Assembly: GCF_900105675.1 (NCBI RefSeq)
Contig: NZ_LT629786.1
Coordinates: 930,001-994,000 of the forward strand
Source of the DNA: Pseudomonas synxantha
Lineage (GTDB): Bacteria > Pseudomonadota > Gammaproteobacteria > Pseudomonadales > Pseudomonadaceae
Reading direction: 5' to 3'
DNA: 64,000 nucleotides
A program made the position numbers and the translations under genes. This document shows, piece after piece, positions 18,592-27,863 of this stretch. How positions within the stretch are numbered: the stretch's first letter is position 1; each line of letters opens with the position of its first letter. Under the pieces are notes generated by a model that did not search any database, was not told the DNA's origin, and was given only the letters and a program-made list of their open reading frames with translations.

Positions 18592-19194
18592 ATGTACAAG
18601 GTTTATGGCGATTACAAGTCGGGCAACTGCTACAAGGTCAAATTGATGCTTAACCTGTTGGGCATCCCGTATCAATGGATCGATGTCGACATCCTCAACG
18701 GCGACACCGAGACTGCCGAATTCCTGGCCAAGAACCCCAATGGCAAGATCCCGGTGCTGGAGCTGGAAGACGGCACCTGCCTGTGGGAGTCCAATGCGAT
18801 TCTTAACTTTCTCGCCGATGGCAGTGAGTTCCTGCCGTCCGAACCGCGCCTGCGCACCCAGGTATTGCAGTGGCAGTTTTTCGAGCAGTACAGCCATGAG
18901 CCGTATATCGCGGTGGCGCGGTTTATCCAGTTCTACCTGAACATGCCGGAAGATCGCCTTGAGGAATACAAGACCACCCACAAGGGCGGTTACAAGGCCT
19001 TGAGGGTCATGGAGCGCCAGCTGCAAGCCACGCCGTACTTGGTGGGTGAGCAGTATTCGATTGCCGATATTGCGCTGTATGCCTACACCCATGTGGCCCA
19101 TGAAGGAGGCTTCGACCTGGCGCCTTACCCGGCGGTGCAGGTGTGGTTGCAGCGGGTGGCCAGGCATCCGAAGCATGTGACGATGGTGGATTAA
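18592..19194 (+). CDS. Glutathione S-transferase family protein
   Basis: Cytosolic GST of 200 residues. The N-terminal thioredoxin-like domain (1-80) contains NPNGKIPVLELEDG and the glutathione-binding Glu-Ser pair in LWESNAIL near residue 65. The C-terminal helical domain has the SIADIALYAYTHVA fold-stabilising motif near residue 155. A Ser/Asn-type site is suggested by YKSGNCYKVKLMLN at the N-terminus. AGGGGA lies before the start at suitable spacing. It stands alone between the permease promoter and a repeat-rich gap; substrate unknown. Confidence 0.88.
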   Translation: MYKVYGDYKSGNCYKVKLMLNLLGIPYQWIDVDILNGDTETAEFLAKNPNGKIPVLELEDGTCLWESNAILNFLADGSEFLPSEPRLRTQVLQWQFFEQYSHEPYIAVARFIQFYLNMPEDRLEEYKTTHKGGYKALRVMERQLQATPYLVGEQYSIADIALYAYTHVAHEGGFDLAPYPAVQVWLQRVARHPKHVTMVD

Positions 19195-19204
19195 TCGCAG
19201 GCGC

Positions 19205-19665
19205 AAAGGTAGGAGGGCTTGCTCCTACTAGCGGCCTGACAGCGTACAGCTATCTGACTGATGCACCGCGATCCAAGTGTGGGAGGGGGCTTGCTCCCGA
19301 TAGCGGTGGGTCAGTTAATAATTTATGACTGTTATTCCCCCATCGGGACATGGGGATCTACACAACTTCTGGTACGCCGCCGGCCCATGTGGGAGGGGGC
19401 TTGCCCCCGATGGCGGCCTCACAGCCGACCAGGATGTTCGGTTGGATCGCGTACATATCCATTGTTTAAGTGACGGCCGCTATTGGTTCCGCCCTTACGG
19501 CGGGTCACTTTCGAAAAGCGCGAAAGTAACCAAAGCAGAGCAAGATCAAGAGCGGCTCGCTTCGCATCGTGGTTACTGACGGTCGCATGTCAGAGTTGTG
19601 CAGATACCCATGCCCATCGGGAGCAAGCCCCCTCCCACAGTTAGATAGCGATAAGCTGCCAGGCA
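19205..19665. repeat. Repeat-rich gap: three REP copies and a dispersed repeat
   Basis: This gap of about 480 bp between the GST and LysR genes has no credible gene. It carries REP copies at 19278-19301, 19388-19411 and (inverted) 19616-19639. Between them, at about 19450-19570, lies a longer dispersed element beginning GTACATATCC and containing GGTTCCGCCCTTACGG and AAGTAACCAAAGC. Related copies of this element flank the IS4-like insertion at 27864-27998 and 28493-30058. Confidence 0.75.
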
Positions 19666-19679
19666 GCAAGCCCCCACAT

Positions 19680-20576
19680 TCAGCGCAGCGGTGTATCAGG
19701 TAATTCCTCATTGAGCAGTTCATAGCAGCGTTGTGCTGCCGAGCTCAATGTCATCCCGCTGCGACTGATCAAGCCAATCTCTCGATTCACCCCGGGATGC
19801 TCGATATCGATCCGCTTCAACCCTTCCAGGCTGTCTGCCGCTGACTCCGGCAGCACGCTGATCCCCAATCCCTGGCGCACCAACGCCAATACCGTCGACA
19901 TGTAGTTGGCCTCCATGCCCGCGTTCAGCGTCAACCGGGTCTCGTCAAACAGGGCGTCCACCTGTTCGCGCACGCTGCTGTCGCGTCCGGTAAGGATGAT
20001 CGGCTGCTCTGCCAGTTGTTGCAGGGTCAGTGACCGATAGCGTGTCAGCCGATGGTCCAGCGGCACAAACGCACACAAGCGGTCATTCAGCACCGGCACG
20101 AATTCCAGGCCATGACTCAAGCGCGCACGTACCCCGATGCCAAAATCCACCTCGCCGTTGCGGACCTGGGCATGAATGCGATGGGCCACCAGATCATGCA
20201 GGCGCACCTCAATACCGGCGAAGCGTTCGCGAAACAGGCGCAAGGCCGGGGGCAGGGCGCCGGCGCATACCGAAGGCAGGGCGGCGATGGTCACCACGCC
20301 CCGACGCAGGGCGGCCAGGTCGCGGGAGCCGGTGACGATGTTGTCCAGGTCCAGCAGCAGTTTTTCCATCGGCCCGCGGGCCTCATGGCCGGCAGCGGTA
20401 ATACTCACGTGGCGCGGGCTACGGTCGAGCAGGGCGACGCCGAGCCAGTCTTCCAGTTGTTGCACCTGCACGGTCAGGGCCGACGGCGACAAATGCAGCT
20501 CGTTGGCGGCCTTGGTGAAACTGCCGGTGCGGGCAACGGCAAGGAAAGCCTGGATGTGCTGGATCGAGTTTTTCAT
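19680..20576 (-). CDS. LysR-family transcriptional regulator
   Basis: A 298-residue regulator with a typical N-terminal winged helix-turn-helix (residues 1-60: FLAVARTGSFTKAANELHLSPSALTVQVQQLE) and a type 2 periplasmic-binding-protein effector domain. It is divergent from the CitMHS transporter operon, with 111 bp between the start codons. By the usual LysR rule it probably controls that operon and itself from this gap, responding to the transported acid or a breakdown product. Confidence 0.9.
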   Translation of the reverse strand: MKNSIQHIQAFLAVARTGSFTKAANELHLSPSALTVQVQQLEDWLGVALLDRSPRHVSITAAGHEARGPMEKLLLDLDNIVTGSRDLAALRRGVVTIAALPSVCAGALPPALRLFRERFAGIEVRLHDLVAHRIHAQVRNGEVDFGIGVRARLSHGLEFVPVLNDRLCAFVPLDHRLTRYRSLTLQQLAEQPIILTGRDSSVREQVDALFDETRLTLNAGMEANYMSTVLALVRQGLGISVLPESAADSLEGLKRIDIEHPGVNREIGLISRSGMTLSSAAQRCYELLNEELPDTPLR

Positions 20577-20687
20577 TCTGTTTTTCCGAACGTGCTAGGC
20601 CGAATATTCCAATTTACAAAGACTAACCCGCTTCCAATACTCCAGGGAAAACAATAATCGGCCAACCAGGCCGCCCTGGAGTAACCC

Positions 20688-21980
20688 ATGCTCGCAACCC
20701 TGGGTGTCATCACCATCCTCTGCCTGCTCGCTGCCGTCATGAGCAAACGCCTCTCACCGCTGGTGGCCCTGATCGCCTTGCCGATCATCGCCGCGCTGCT
20801 CGGTGGTTTCGGTCTGCAGACCAGTGCCTTCATCATTACCGGGATCAAGAACGTCGCCCCCGTGGTCGGCATGTTTGTGTTCGCAATCCTGTTTTTCGGG
20901 ATCATGACCGACGCCGGCATGCTTGACCCCATCATTGATCGCATCCTGCGCACGGTAGGGACGCGTCCTACGCGCATTGTTGTTGGTACTGCCACCCTGG
21001 CTCTGCTGGTGCACCTGGACGGTTCCGGCGCAGTCACCTTTCTGGTGACCGTGCCGGCGATGCTGCCGTTGTATACGCGGCTGGGCATCGACAAGCGCAT
21101 CCTCGCCTGCGTCTGCGCAATGGCGGCGGGGGTCAACTTTCTGCCCTGGACCGGGCCGGTACTACGCTCGTCGGCAGCCCTGCATGTGCCTGTCGCTGAC
21201 TTGTTCCAGCCGTTGATCCCGGTGCAGATCGTCGGGCTGATCTTTGTCTTCGCTTGTGCCTGGTGGCTGGGCCATCGTGAAGAAAAACGCCTGGGCCTGG
21301 GCGCTGGTTCGACGGTGGATGCGGTACCGCAACGGGTGCTCAGTGATGAAGATATCAAGCTGCGCCGCCCTCGATTGTTCTGGCTCAACCTGATTTTGAC
21401 CGTGCTGGTGATGGTGGTGATGATCGCCGGTTGGGTCGACCCGGTGGTGATGTTCATGCTCGGCACCGTGATCGCGCTGTGTATCAATTACCCCAACGTC
21501 GACGCCCAGCGTGCACGCATCGACGCCCATGCGAAAACCGCGCTGACGATGGCCAGTATCCTGCTCGCCGCCGGGGTGTTCACCGGCATCATGCAAGGCA
21601 CCGGCATGCTCAAGGCCATCGCTGAAGTGGCGGTGGCGCAGATTCCGGCGGGTCACGGCAAGTTGATCCCGGCAGTGGTGGGCTTTTTATCCATGCCCCT
21701 GAGCATGTTGTTTGATCCCGATTCCTATTATTTCGGTGTGATGCCGGTGATCGCCGAAGTCGGCAAGGCCTTGGGCGTCGACCCACTGCAAGTGGCCCAG
21801 GCCTCGTTGCTGGGCGTGCACACCACTGGTTTCCCGGTCAGCCCGCTGACCCCTGCGACCTTCCTGTTGGTGGGCCTGTGCAAGATCGAACTGGCCGATC
21901 ACCAGCGCTTCACCATCCCTTTCCTGTTTGCCGCGTCGGTGTTGATGACCCTGACGGCATTGCTCCTGGGAGTGATTTGA
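20688..21980 (+). CDS. CitMHS-family citrate-type transporter
   Basis: Inner-membrane carrier of 430 residues and about 12 helices, similar to metal-citrate:H+ symporters (CitM/CitH). Supporting blocks are MLATLGVITILCLLAAVMSKRLSP at the start, a conserved HLDGSGAVTFLVTVPAMLPLY near residue 108, and SVDPLQVAQASLLG-like and TGFPVSPLTPATFLLVGL near the end. One base separates its stop from the AtuA-family start, so the two genes form an operon. In this context the substrate is probably a di- or tricarboxylate or a related hydroxy acid, not necessarily citrate. Confidence 0.88.
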   Translation: MLATLGVITILCLLAAVMSKRLSPLVALIALPIIAALLGGFGLQTSAFIITGIKNVAPVVGMFVFAILFFGIMTDAGMLDPIIDRILRTVGTRPTRIVVGTATLALLVHLDGSGAVTFLVTVPAMLPLYTRLGIDKRILACVCAMAAGVNFLPWTGPVLRSSAALHVPVADLFQPLIPVQIVGLIFVFACAWWLGHREEKRLGLGAGSTVDAVPQRVLSDEDIKLRRPRLFWLNLILTVLVMVVMIAGWVDPVVMFMLGTVIALCINYPNVDAQRARIDAHAKTALTMASILLAAGVFTGIMQGTGMLKAIAEVAVAQIPAGHGKLIPAVVGFLSMPLSMLFDPDSYYFGVMPVIAEVGKALGVDPLQVAQASLLGVHTTGFPVSPLTPATFLLVGLCKIELADHQRFTIPFLFAASVLMTLTALLLGVI

Positions 21981-21981
21981 G

Positions 21982-23307
21982 ATGAATACATTGCGTATCG
22001 GTTCCGGCGCCGGCTATTCCGGCGACCGTATAGAACCGGCTGTGGAACTGGCCGAACAGGGCGACCTGGATTACCTGGTGTTCGAATGCCTGGCCGAACG
22101 CACCATTGCCCTGGCGCAGCAGGTGCGTATCAGCGACCCGCAGGGCGGTTACGACCCGCTGCTGGGTGAGCGCATGCGCCGGGTCCTGCCCTTTGTCGGA
22201 CGGCTTGCAGGGCGTCGCCGCTTGCGCGTGATCACCAATATGGGCGCGGCCAACCCGCTGGCGGCTGCCATTGAAGTACGGCGTATTGCCGCCGAACTCG
22301 GCCTTGGCCTCAAGGTGGTGGCCGTGGTGGGCGATGATGTACTGCATGCCTTGCCTGGCGAGCAGTTACTGGATAACGGCCAGACCGTCGGGTCCCTCGG
22401 CGAGCGGCTGATTTCCGCGAATGCCTACCTGGGTGTGGACGGCATTCTTGAGGCGCTGCGCGTCGACGCTGATGTGGTGATCACTGGGCGTGTGGCCGAC
22501 CCTTCGTTGTTCCTGGCGCCGCAGATGTTTGAGTTCGGTTGGGCCTTTGATGACTGGCAACGCCTGGGCCGCGGCACCTTGGTCGGGCATTTGCTCGAAT
22601 GCGCGGGCCAGGTCAGTGGCGGTTATTTTGCCGACCCGGGTTTCAAGGATGTGGATGACCTGGCGCGCCTGGGTTTTCCACTGGCTGAAGTCGATGCGGA
22701 TGGCCAAGCCTTGATCACCAAAGTCGCAGGCTCCGGGGGGCGGGTCAGCCGGGCCACATGCGCCGAGCAATTGATCTACGAAGTGCATGACCCTGCCGCC
22801 TATTTGACCCCGGATGTGATCGCCGATTTTTCCCAGGTGGGGTTTGTCGAGGAGAACGTGGACCGGGTGCGTGTCCAGGGCGCTGATGGCCGAGCCCGGC
22901 CTGAACAGTTGAAGGTCAGCGTCGGTTATCTGGATGGCTGGATCGGTGAGGGGCAGATGTCCTACGGCGGTCCGGGTGCAATCGCACGGGCCCAACTGGC
23001 GCGAGACGTTGTACTCAAACGTCTGGAATTGATGGGCGTGAGGATGCAGGAGGTGCGCGCCGAGTTGATCGGCATGGACGCGCTGCACGGCCAGCGCAGC
23101 AGTGTTGAACCCTGGGAAGTACGTCTGCGGGTGGCGGCCCGTTGTGAGGATCGCAGTGAAGCCGTGCACGTCGGCAATGAAGTGGAAACCCTCTACACCA
23201 ACGGCCCCTCCGGTGGTGGTGGCGCAAGCAAGAGCGTGCGCCAGGTGGTGGCAGTGGCTTCGCTGCTGTTGCCCCGTGACGCGGTCAAACCGAGGATTGA
23301 AGTATGA
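21982..23307 (+). CDS. AtuA-family protein (acyclic terpene utilisation family, DUF1446)
   Basis: A 441-residue protein of the AtuA/DUF1446 family, named after a gene of citronellol and geraniol degradation whose reaction is not firmly known. Recognisable blocks are LRIGSGAGYSGDRIEPAVELAEQG at the N-terminus, YDPLLGERMRRVLP near residue 55, VITNMGAANPLAAA near 80, and VVITGRVADPSLFLAP near 165. The remaining atu genes are absent, so terpene degradation is not implied here. Start immediately follows the transporter stop, and the stop overlaps the next start by 4 bp. Confidence 0.85.
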   Translation: MNTLRIGSGAGYSGDRIEPAVELAEQGDLDYLVFECLAERTIALAQQVRISDPQGGYDPLLGERMRRVLPFVGRLAGRRRLRVITNMGAANPLAAAIEVRRIAAELGLGLKVVAVVGDDVLHALPGEQLLDNGQTVGSLGERLISANAYLGVDGILEALRVDADVVITGRVADPSLFLAPQMFEFGWAFDDWQRLGRGTLVGHLLECAGQVSGGYFADPGFKDVDDLARLGFPLAEVDADGQALITKVAGSGGRVSRATCAEQLIYEVHDPAAYLTPDVIADFSQVGFVEENVDRVRVQGADGRARPEQLKVSVGYLDGWIGEGQMSYGGPGAIARAQLARDVVLKRLELMGVRMQEVRAELIGMDALHGQRSSVEPWEVRLRVAARCEDRSEAVHVGNEVETLYTNGPSGGGGASKSVRQVVAVASLLLPRDAVKPRIEV

Positions 23308-23624
23308 AACTGCACACGCTGGCCCATTCCCGCACGGGCGATAAGGGCGACACTTCGAACATTTCCATCATCGCCTATCGCTGCGAGGATTATCCGTGGC
23401 TATGTGAACAGCTGACGGCTGAACGCGTGGCCGAGTTCTTTGCCGGTTTACGTGAGCCCGATGCGGCACCGGTTCAGCGTTATGAGTTGCCGAACGTGCA
23501 GGCGCTGAACTTCGTTCTGCCGGGAATCCTGCGCGGCGGCGTGACCCGCTCGCTGGCCCTGGATGCCCATGGCAAGTGCCTGGGTTCGGCACTGCTGGAC
23601 CTGGATTTGCCAACACCGAACTAG
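23304..23624 (+). CDS. AtuA-associated small ferredoxin-fold-like domain protein
   Basis: A 106-residue protein starting MKLHTLAHSRTGDKGDTSNIS. In many genomes this domain is fused to the C-terminus of AtuA-family proteins. Here it is a separate gene whose ATG overlaps the AtuA stop (ATGA), so the two products very likely form a complex. Conserved-looking stretches are the GDKGD loop and NFVLPGILRGGVTRSLALD near residue 70. The biochemical role is unknown. Confidence 0.8.
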   Translation: MKLHTLAHSRTGDKGDTSNISIIAYRCEDYPWLCEQLTAERVAEFFAGLREPDAAPVQRYELPNVQALNFVLPGILRGGVTRSLALDAHGKCLGSALLDLDLPTPN

Positions 23625-23687
23625 ATGCGGGATGGGCGGTGCGACGATTCGACTTGCCCACTCCCACAGTGGTTTCGTGTAGGCCGG

Positions 23688-24059
23688 TCAGACTGCAGCG
23701 AAGCGCTTGTCCAGGTAATCGATGATCACCTTGGAGTCGTACATCCAGGTGGCCTGGCCATTCTCTTCGATGCGCAGGCACGGCACCTTGATTTTGCCAC
23801 CTTGCTCCAGCAGAGTCTGGCGGTCCTGCTCGTTGTTCTTCGCGTCTTTGAGGGCGACCGGCACGTTGAGGCGATGCAGTGTACGGCGGGTCTTGACGCA
23901 AAACGGGCAGGCGTGGAACTGATACAGCGTCAGGCTCTTGGCCGCTTCGTTCACGAGTGCCTGTTGTTCGGCGGGGCGCTGTTTTTTGCGTGGGCGAGTC
24001 AGGAAATCGCCTGCGATGATGATTTGGCCGAGGCCCACTCGAAGTGCTTTGACGAACAT
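23688..24059 (-). CDS. Glutaredoxin / GST N-terminal domain protein
   Basis: A 123-residue protein with a short N-terminal hydrophobic stretch (MFVKALRVGLGQIIIAGDFL), a basic linker, then a glutaredoxin-like domain from about residue 42 (LTLYQFHACPFCVKTRRTL). The CPFC motif near residue 51 is the redox pair, and KVPCLRI holds the cis-Pro. Probably a monothiol/dithiol disulfide exchanger near the inner membrane. It ends just after the AtuA operon in convergent orientation. Confidence 0.85.
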   Translation of the reverse strand: MFVKALRVGLGQIIIAGDFLTRPRKKQRPAEQQALVNEAAKSLTLYQFHACPFCVKTRRTLHRLNVPVALKDAKNNEQDRQTLLEQGGKIKVPCLRIEENGQATWMYDSKVIIDYLDKRFAAV

Positions 24060-24116
24060 GGCTGTTACCTCTTGCCCATAACTGAGGGGGCGCAGCTTAC
24101 CTGATTTCTGCAGGCG

Positions 24117-24148
24117 AAAAAAAACCGGCGATGAACGCCGGTTTTTTT
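24117..24148 (-). terminator. Terminator downstream of folE
   Basis: Hairpin ACCGGCG-ATGAA-CGCCGGT flanked by A8 and T7 runs, so it works in both directions. It lies 13 bp after the folE stop codon on the minus strand. Confidence 0.85.
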
Positions 24149-24160
24149 ACCACTCGCCCG

Positions 24161-24706
24161 TTACTTGATCAGGCTGAGGAATTCGCTGCGGGTAGCCGCG
24201 TTGTCGCGGAACTCACCGAGCATCACCGAGGTGATCATCGACGAATTCTGTTTCTCTACACCGCGCATCATCATGCACATGTGCTTGGCCTCGATCACCA
24301 CGGCCACGCCGAGGGCGCCGGTCACTTCCAGCACGGCATCGGCGATCTGGCGGCTGAGGTTTTCCTGGATCTGCAGGCGGCGCGCATACATGTCGACGAT
24401 CCGTGCGACCTTCGACAGGCCCAGCACTTTGCCGCTTGGGATATAGGCAACGTGAGCCTTGCCGATAAACGGCAGCAGATGGTGTTCGCACAACGAGTAC
24501 AGCTCGATGTCCTTGACCAGCACCATTTCGCTGTTGTCGGAGCTGAACAAGGCACCGTTGGTGACTTCTTCGAGGGTCTGTGCATAACCGCGGCAGAGAT
24601 ACTGCATCGCCTTGGCGGCACGCTTTGGCGTGTCGAGCAGGCCCTCGCGGGAGACGTCCTCGCCGAGTTGGCCGAGAATCTCTGTGTAATTCTGTTCCAG
24701 GGACAT
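24161..24706 (-). CDS. folE: GTP cyclohydrolase I
   Basis: Converts GTP to 7,8-dihydroneopterin triphosphate, the first step of folate and queuosine precursor synthesis. The 181-residue product begins [32 protein letters not shown]. It has the zinc-binding motif [20 protein letters not shown] (Cys and His ligands near residues 73-76), the second metal Cys region in [11 protein letters not shown] and the C-terminal block [11 protein letters not shown]. The start at 24706 gives the normal family length; the upstream in-frame extension is not conserved. Confidence 0.95.
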   Translation of the reverse strand: MSLEQNYTEILGQLGEDVSREGLLDTPKRAAKAMQYLCRGYAQTLEEVTNGALFSSDNSEMVLVKDIELYSLCEHHLLPFIGKAHVAYIPSGKVLGLSKVARIVDMYARRLQIQENLSRQIADAVLEVTGALGVAVVIEAKHMCMMMRGVEKQNSSMITSVMLGEFRDNAATRSEFLSLIK

Positions 24707-24784
24707 GAAACTACCTGTGGGATTTTCGCAAAGTGCAAGGTTACGGTGGCGGACACATCGCTGCAAGCCTGACGATGGCACTTG

Positions 24785-25342
24785 TTACTCGTCGCGCCCT
24801 TCCAGCATGGTGCGCTTGAGCATCACATACACCGCGCCGGCACCGCCATGGCGGGGCTGGCAGGAGGTAAAGCCGAGCACCTGGGCATGCTGGCGCAGCC
24901 AGGTGTTGACGTGACTCTTGATCATCGGCCGCTTGCCGTCCAGCCGCACAGCCTTGCCGTGGGTGACGCGCACGCAGCGGATTTCGAACCGGGTGGCTTC
25001 GGCGAGGAAGGCCCACAGGGTTTCCCGGGCTTTTTCCACGTTCATGCCGTGCAGGTCGAGGCTGCCTTCGAACGGGATCTGGCCGGCCTTGAGCTTGCGT
25101 ATCTGGCTTTCCTGCACGCCGTCGCGAGCCCACATCAGCTCATCTTCGGGGCCGACGTCGATAACGAACTGGTCTGACAGGCCATCCACCGTGGTGGCAT
25201 CGGTGCGCACGGTCGCGGCCTGGCGCAGCTTGGCGATCTGCGCCCGGTCAGTCTTGGGTTTGCCGGTGTCGGCGCGGTCGTGCTTGATCGGCTTGACGCC
25301 GCGCAGCTCGTTCTTGAACAGGGAAAAATCGTCGTCTTGCAT
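24785..25342 (-). CDS. Smr-domain protein
   Basis: A 185-residue protein with a charged N-terminal half and a C-terminal Smr domain (about 90-180): DLHGMNVEKAR corresponds to the LDLHG motif, followed by VRVTHGKAVR (HGxG-like) and CQPRHGGAGAVYVMLKR. Smr domains of this kind have endonuclease activity in some proteins (SmrA/SmrB in E. coli; SmrB rescues collided ribosomes). This protein is closest in layout to SmrA. It lies 78 bp upstream of folE on the same strand. Confidence 0.88.
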   Translation of the reverse strand: MQDDDFSLFKNELRGVKPIKHDRADTGKPKTDRAQIAKLRQAATVRTDATTVDGLSDQFVIDVGPEDELMWARDGVQESQIRKLKAGQIPFEGSLDLHGMNVEKARETLWAFLAEATRFEIRCVRVTHGKAVRLDGKRPMIKSHVNTWLRQHAQVLGFTSCQPRHGGAGAVYVMLKRTMLEGRDE

Positions 25343-25417
25343 GTCAGCCTCCGCGAAGGGCGGGCAGTTTACCTAAATCGCGGCGGCCAGGGCGCAGCAA
25401 ATGCTATCCAAGCGCCA

Positions 25418-25738
25418 TCAGTCGTGCTTTTTCATCAGGTGCGAGGCGATATTCAACGACAACGGCTGGCGCATCCGCCGACGACTGCGGCGCCACAGCC
25501 ATACACCCAGCCATATTACGAGCAGGCCAATCACTAACAGGATCGCCGAGACGCCGGGGCTGGCATTCAGTTCGCCCAGTGCCGGTGAATGCCCAAACAG
25601 GCCGGCGCCACCAGCGCCCGCCAACAGCACGCCTACTATGGCCAGCAACGCGGCAATGCCGGCTACCAGGCGCAGACGCCAGTTGCTCGGGCCCTTGGGG
25701 CGCAAGCGACGAGCATCAAAACCATCGGATATCTTCAT
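25418..25738 (-). CDS. Small hypothetical two-helix membrane protein
   Basis: A 106-residue basic protein with two predicted membrane helices (about residues 27-48, LVAGIAALLAIVGVLLAGAGGAG, and 66-85, AILLVIGLLVIWLGVWLW) and an arginine-rich loop just after the second helix. No family recognised. It lies between the Smr-domain gene and the isochorismatase gene on the same strand, with about 75 bp before the Smr start. Confidence 0.6.
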   Translation of the reverse strand: MKISDGFDARRLRPKGPSNWRLRLVAGIAALLAIVGVLLAGAGGAGLFGHSPALGELNASPGVSAILLVIGLLVIWLGVWLWRRSRRRMRQPLSLNIASHLMKKHD

Positions 25739-25834
25739 TCCGACCTTTCCTCCAGGGTATCGGCCCTTCGACCGGAAGATACACAGGTTGTTCCAGTGCT
25801 CGAGGTAAAAGCGCCAAATGAGAGGGCTTTGCGG

Positions 25835-25863
25835 ATGAGCGGCGCAGTCAATACGCCGCTCAT
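25835..25863 (-). terminator. Possible hairpin after the isochorismatase-like gene
   Basis: Perfect 10-bp stem ATGAGCGGCG/CGCCGCTCAT with a 9-nt loop, just beyond the isochorismatase-like stop codon. No clear T tract follows, so function as a terminator is only likely. Confidence 0.4.
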
Positions 25864-25873
25864 TGGGGAGTGA

Positions 25874-26464
25874 TCAGATCAGATCTTTGGTCAAGGCGAG
25901 GGTGGCGAAGTTGTCGGCCATGATCGCCATTTCGGTCTGCTGTACGTGCTCGGCACTCAGGATGCCGCCCTTGTAAGGCAGGTCGCGGGTGGCGCAGGCG
26001 TCTTCCACGAGGGTGCAGCGAAAGCCCAGGTTCTTGGCCGCACGCACGGTGGTACTGACACTGGAGTGGCTCATGAAGCCGCAGACGATCAGATCCAGAG
26101 AGCCAAGGTCCTGCAGGTGTTTTTCCAGGCCGGTGCCGTGGAAGGCGCTGGGCAGCAGCTTGCCGATAATGGTTTCGTCACCCTCAGGCTCCAGGCCCGG
26201 AATGAACTCGCCGCGCTCGCCCTGGGGGTCGAACAGGCCGCCGACGGTGCCCAGGTGGCGCACATGCACGATCGGGCGCCCGGCGTTGCGTGCCGCCGCC
26301 GACAGTTGCTTGATATGCTCGACAGCCGCGTCCATGCCCGAAAGGGCGAGTGGGCCGCTGAGGTATTCCTTCTGGGCGTCGATGATCACAAGAGTCGCAT
26401 GATTGAGGTTGGCTGCTGCGTAACCGCGACCGCTGAGTTGAAACATCGTCTTTGGAACGGACAT
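25874..26464 (-). CDS. Isochorismatase-like cysteine hydrolase
   Basis: A 196-residue member of the isochorismatase-like hydrolases. The N-terminal Asp sits in LVIIDAQKEYLSGPL near residue 27, a Lys in ETIIGKLLPSAFHGTGL near 95-105, and the nucleophile region in LIVCGFMSHSSVSTTVRAA. The usual Cys of this last motif appears as Ser (MSHSSVS) unless the upstream VCG Cys serves instead, so catalysis may differ from typical members. No pathway is evident from neighbours. The start at 26464 (MSVPKTMFQLS) was preferred to a longer frame. Confidence 0.8.
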   Translation of the reverse strand: MSVPKTMFQLSGRGYAAANLNHATLVIIDAQKEYLSGPLALSGMDAAVEHIKQLSAAARNAGRPIVHVRHLGTVGGLFDPQGERGEFIPGLEPEGDETIIGKLLPSAFHGTGLEKHLQDLGSLDLIVCGFMSHSSVSTTVRAAKNLGFRCTLVEDACATRDLPYKGGILSAEHVQQTEMAIMADNFATLALTKDLI

Positions 26465-26705
26465 TCTGGGGGCTCCTGTGAGTGGGGCTTTTGCGACATT
26501 GTCCACTGGCTGAGCGCTTCTGTGAATCGCTACTATCGTAAGGTACGCCGTTGCTGGCGTGCAGCCATGTCAAGAGGTGGGCCTGTTTAACACAAAGCGG
26601 GCCAATTGGATGAAATCCGACGTACGGCGCCGGGGTTTTCGTACATCGTCGGTACAGGTGAAGGCTGTTAGAATCGCCAGTCGTTTTTTCCAGGAGTCTG
26701 CCCCC

Positions 26706-27614
26706 GTGATCACTTCCCGCCTGCGCACCTTGCGCGACCACATCCGTTGGGCTGTCAGCCGTTTCCATGGGGAAGACCTGTTTTTCGGCCATGGTACCGA
26801 CAACGCCTGGGACGAAGCCCGGCAATTGGTGCTCGGCGCCTTGCACCTTCCGTGGGAAATTGCCGACAGCTACCTGGATTGCAACCTGGAAGAAGAGGAA
26901 ATCTCCCATGTGCAGCGTTTGCTGCATCGCCGTATCCACGAGCGTGTGCCCACTGCCTACCTGTTGAAAGAGGCGTGGTTCTGCGGCCTGTCGTTTATCG
27001 TCGATGAGCGCGTGTTGATTCCGCGCTCACCGATTGGCGAACTGATTGAACACCGCTTCGAGCCATGGCTGGCCCAGCCGCCGGCACGCATCCTCGACCT
27101 GTGCACTGGCTCTGGTTGCATTGGCATAGCCTGTGCCTACGAGTTCCAGGACGCTGAAGTGGTGCTGGGTGACTTGTCTTTCGAAGCCCTGGAAGTGGCG
27201 AATCAGAATATCGAGCGCCACGGCGTCGACGAGCGCGTCTATACCGTACAAGGCGATGGTTTCGACGGCCTGCCTGGCCAGCGTTTCGACCTGATCGTGT
27301 CCAACCCGCCCTACGTGGATGCCGAAGATTTCGCCGACATGCCAGATGAGTACCAGCACGAGCCGGAATTGGGCCTGGCCTGCGGTGACGACGGCCTGAA
27401 CCTGGTGCGCCGGATGCTCGCCGAAGCGGCCGATCACCTGACCGAGAAGGGGTTGCTGATTGTCGAAGTGGGCAACAGCCAGGTGCACGTCGAAGCGCTG
27501 TACCCGGAAGTGGACTTCGCCTGGCTGGACTTCCAGCGCGGTGGGCATGGGGTGTTCATGTTGACGGCTGAGCAGTGTCGCCAACACCAGGCCATTTTCG
27601 CTGCCAGGGTTTAA
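26706..27614 (+). CDS. prmB: Ribosomal protein L3 N5-glutamine methyltransferase
   Basis: SAM-dependent enzyme that methylates a glutamine of ribosomal protein L3. The 302-residue product starts at a GTG ([15 protein letters not shown]) preceded by AGGAG at 26691-26695; the open frame runs further upstream but length and start block fit this choice. It has the SAM motif [14 protein letters not shown] near residue 132 and the glutamine-methyltransferase signature NPPY in [11 protein letters not shown] near residue 200. It is convergent with nothing and is followed by the repeat island. Confidence 0.95.
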   Translation: MITSRLRTLRDHIRWAVSRFHGEDLFFGHGTDNAWDEARQLVLGALHLPWEIADSYLDCNLEEEEISHVQRLLHRRIHERVPTAYLLKEAWFCGLSFIVDERVLIPRSPIGELIEHRFEPWLAQPPARILDLCTGSGCIGIACAYEFQDAEVVLGDLSFEALEVANQNIERHGVDERVYTVQGDGFDGLPGQRFDLIVSNPPYVDAEDFADMPDEYQHEPELGLACGDDGLNLVRRMLAEAADHLTEKGLLIVEVGNSQVHVEALYPEVDFAWLDFQRGGHGVFMLTAEQCRQHQAIFAARV

Positions 27615-27643
27615 CCCAGGTTTAACTGAAGAAACTGGGCCAA

Positions 27644-27730
27644 TGTGGGAGGGGGCTTGCTCCCGATGGGGGAGTGTCAGTAGATGCATTGCTAACTGAC
27701 ACACCGCTATCGGGGGCAAGCCCCTTCTTA
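27644..27730. repeat. REP copy with a decayed inverted partner
   Basis: A full REP at 27644-27667 faces an incomplete copy at 27709-27730 (mismatch after AAGCCCC). It lies directly downstream of prmB. Confidence 0.7.
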
Positions 27731-27863
27731 TCAAACTTCAAGTAATCTACTGATTTTAAAGAGTTAAAATTTAGTCTTAACGCCGGATATTTTGGAGGCG
27801 GCCCAGGTTGCTGCGCGACGGCGCCACGTCGACGATGTGACCGGGTTGTTGGGTTGTTGGGGC

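Noticed and set aside
20688-23624. Complete acyclic terpene degradation (atu) cluster
   Set aside because: Only an AtuA-family gene and its small partner are present; atuB-H genes are missing.
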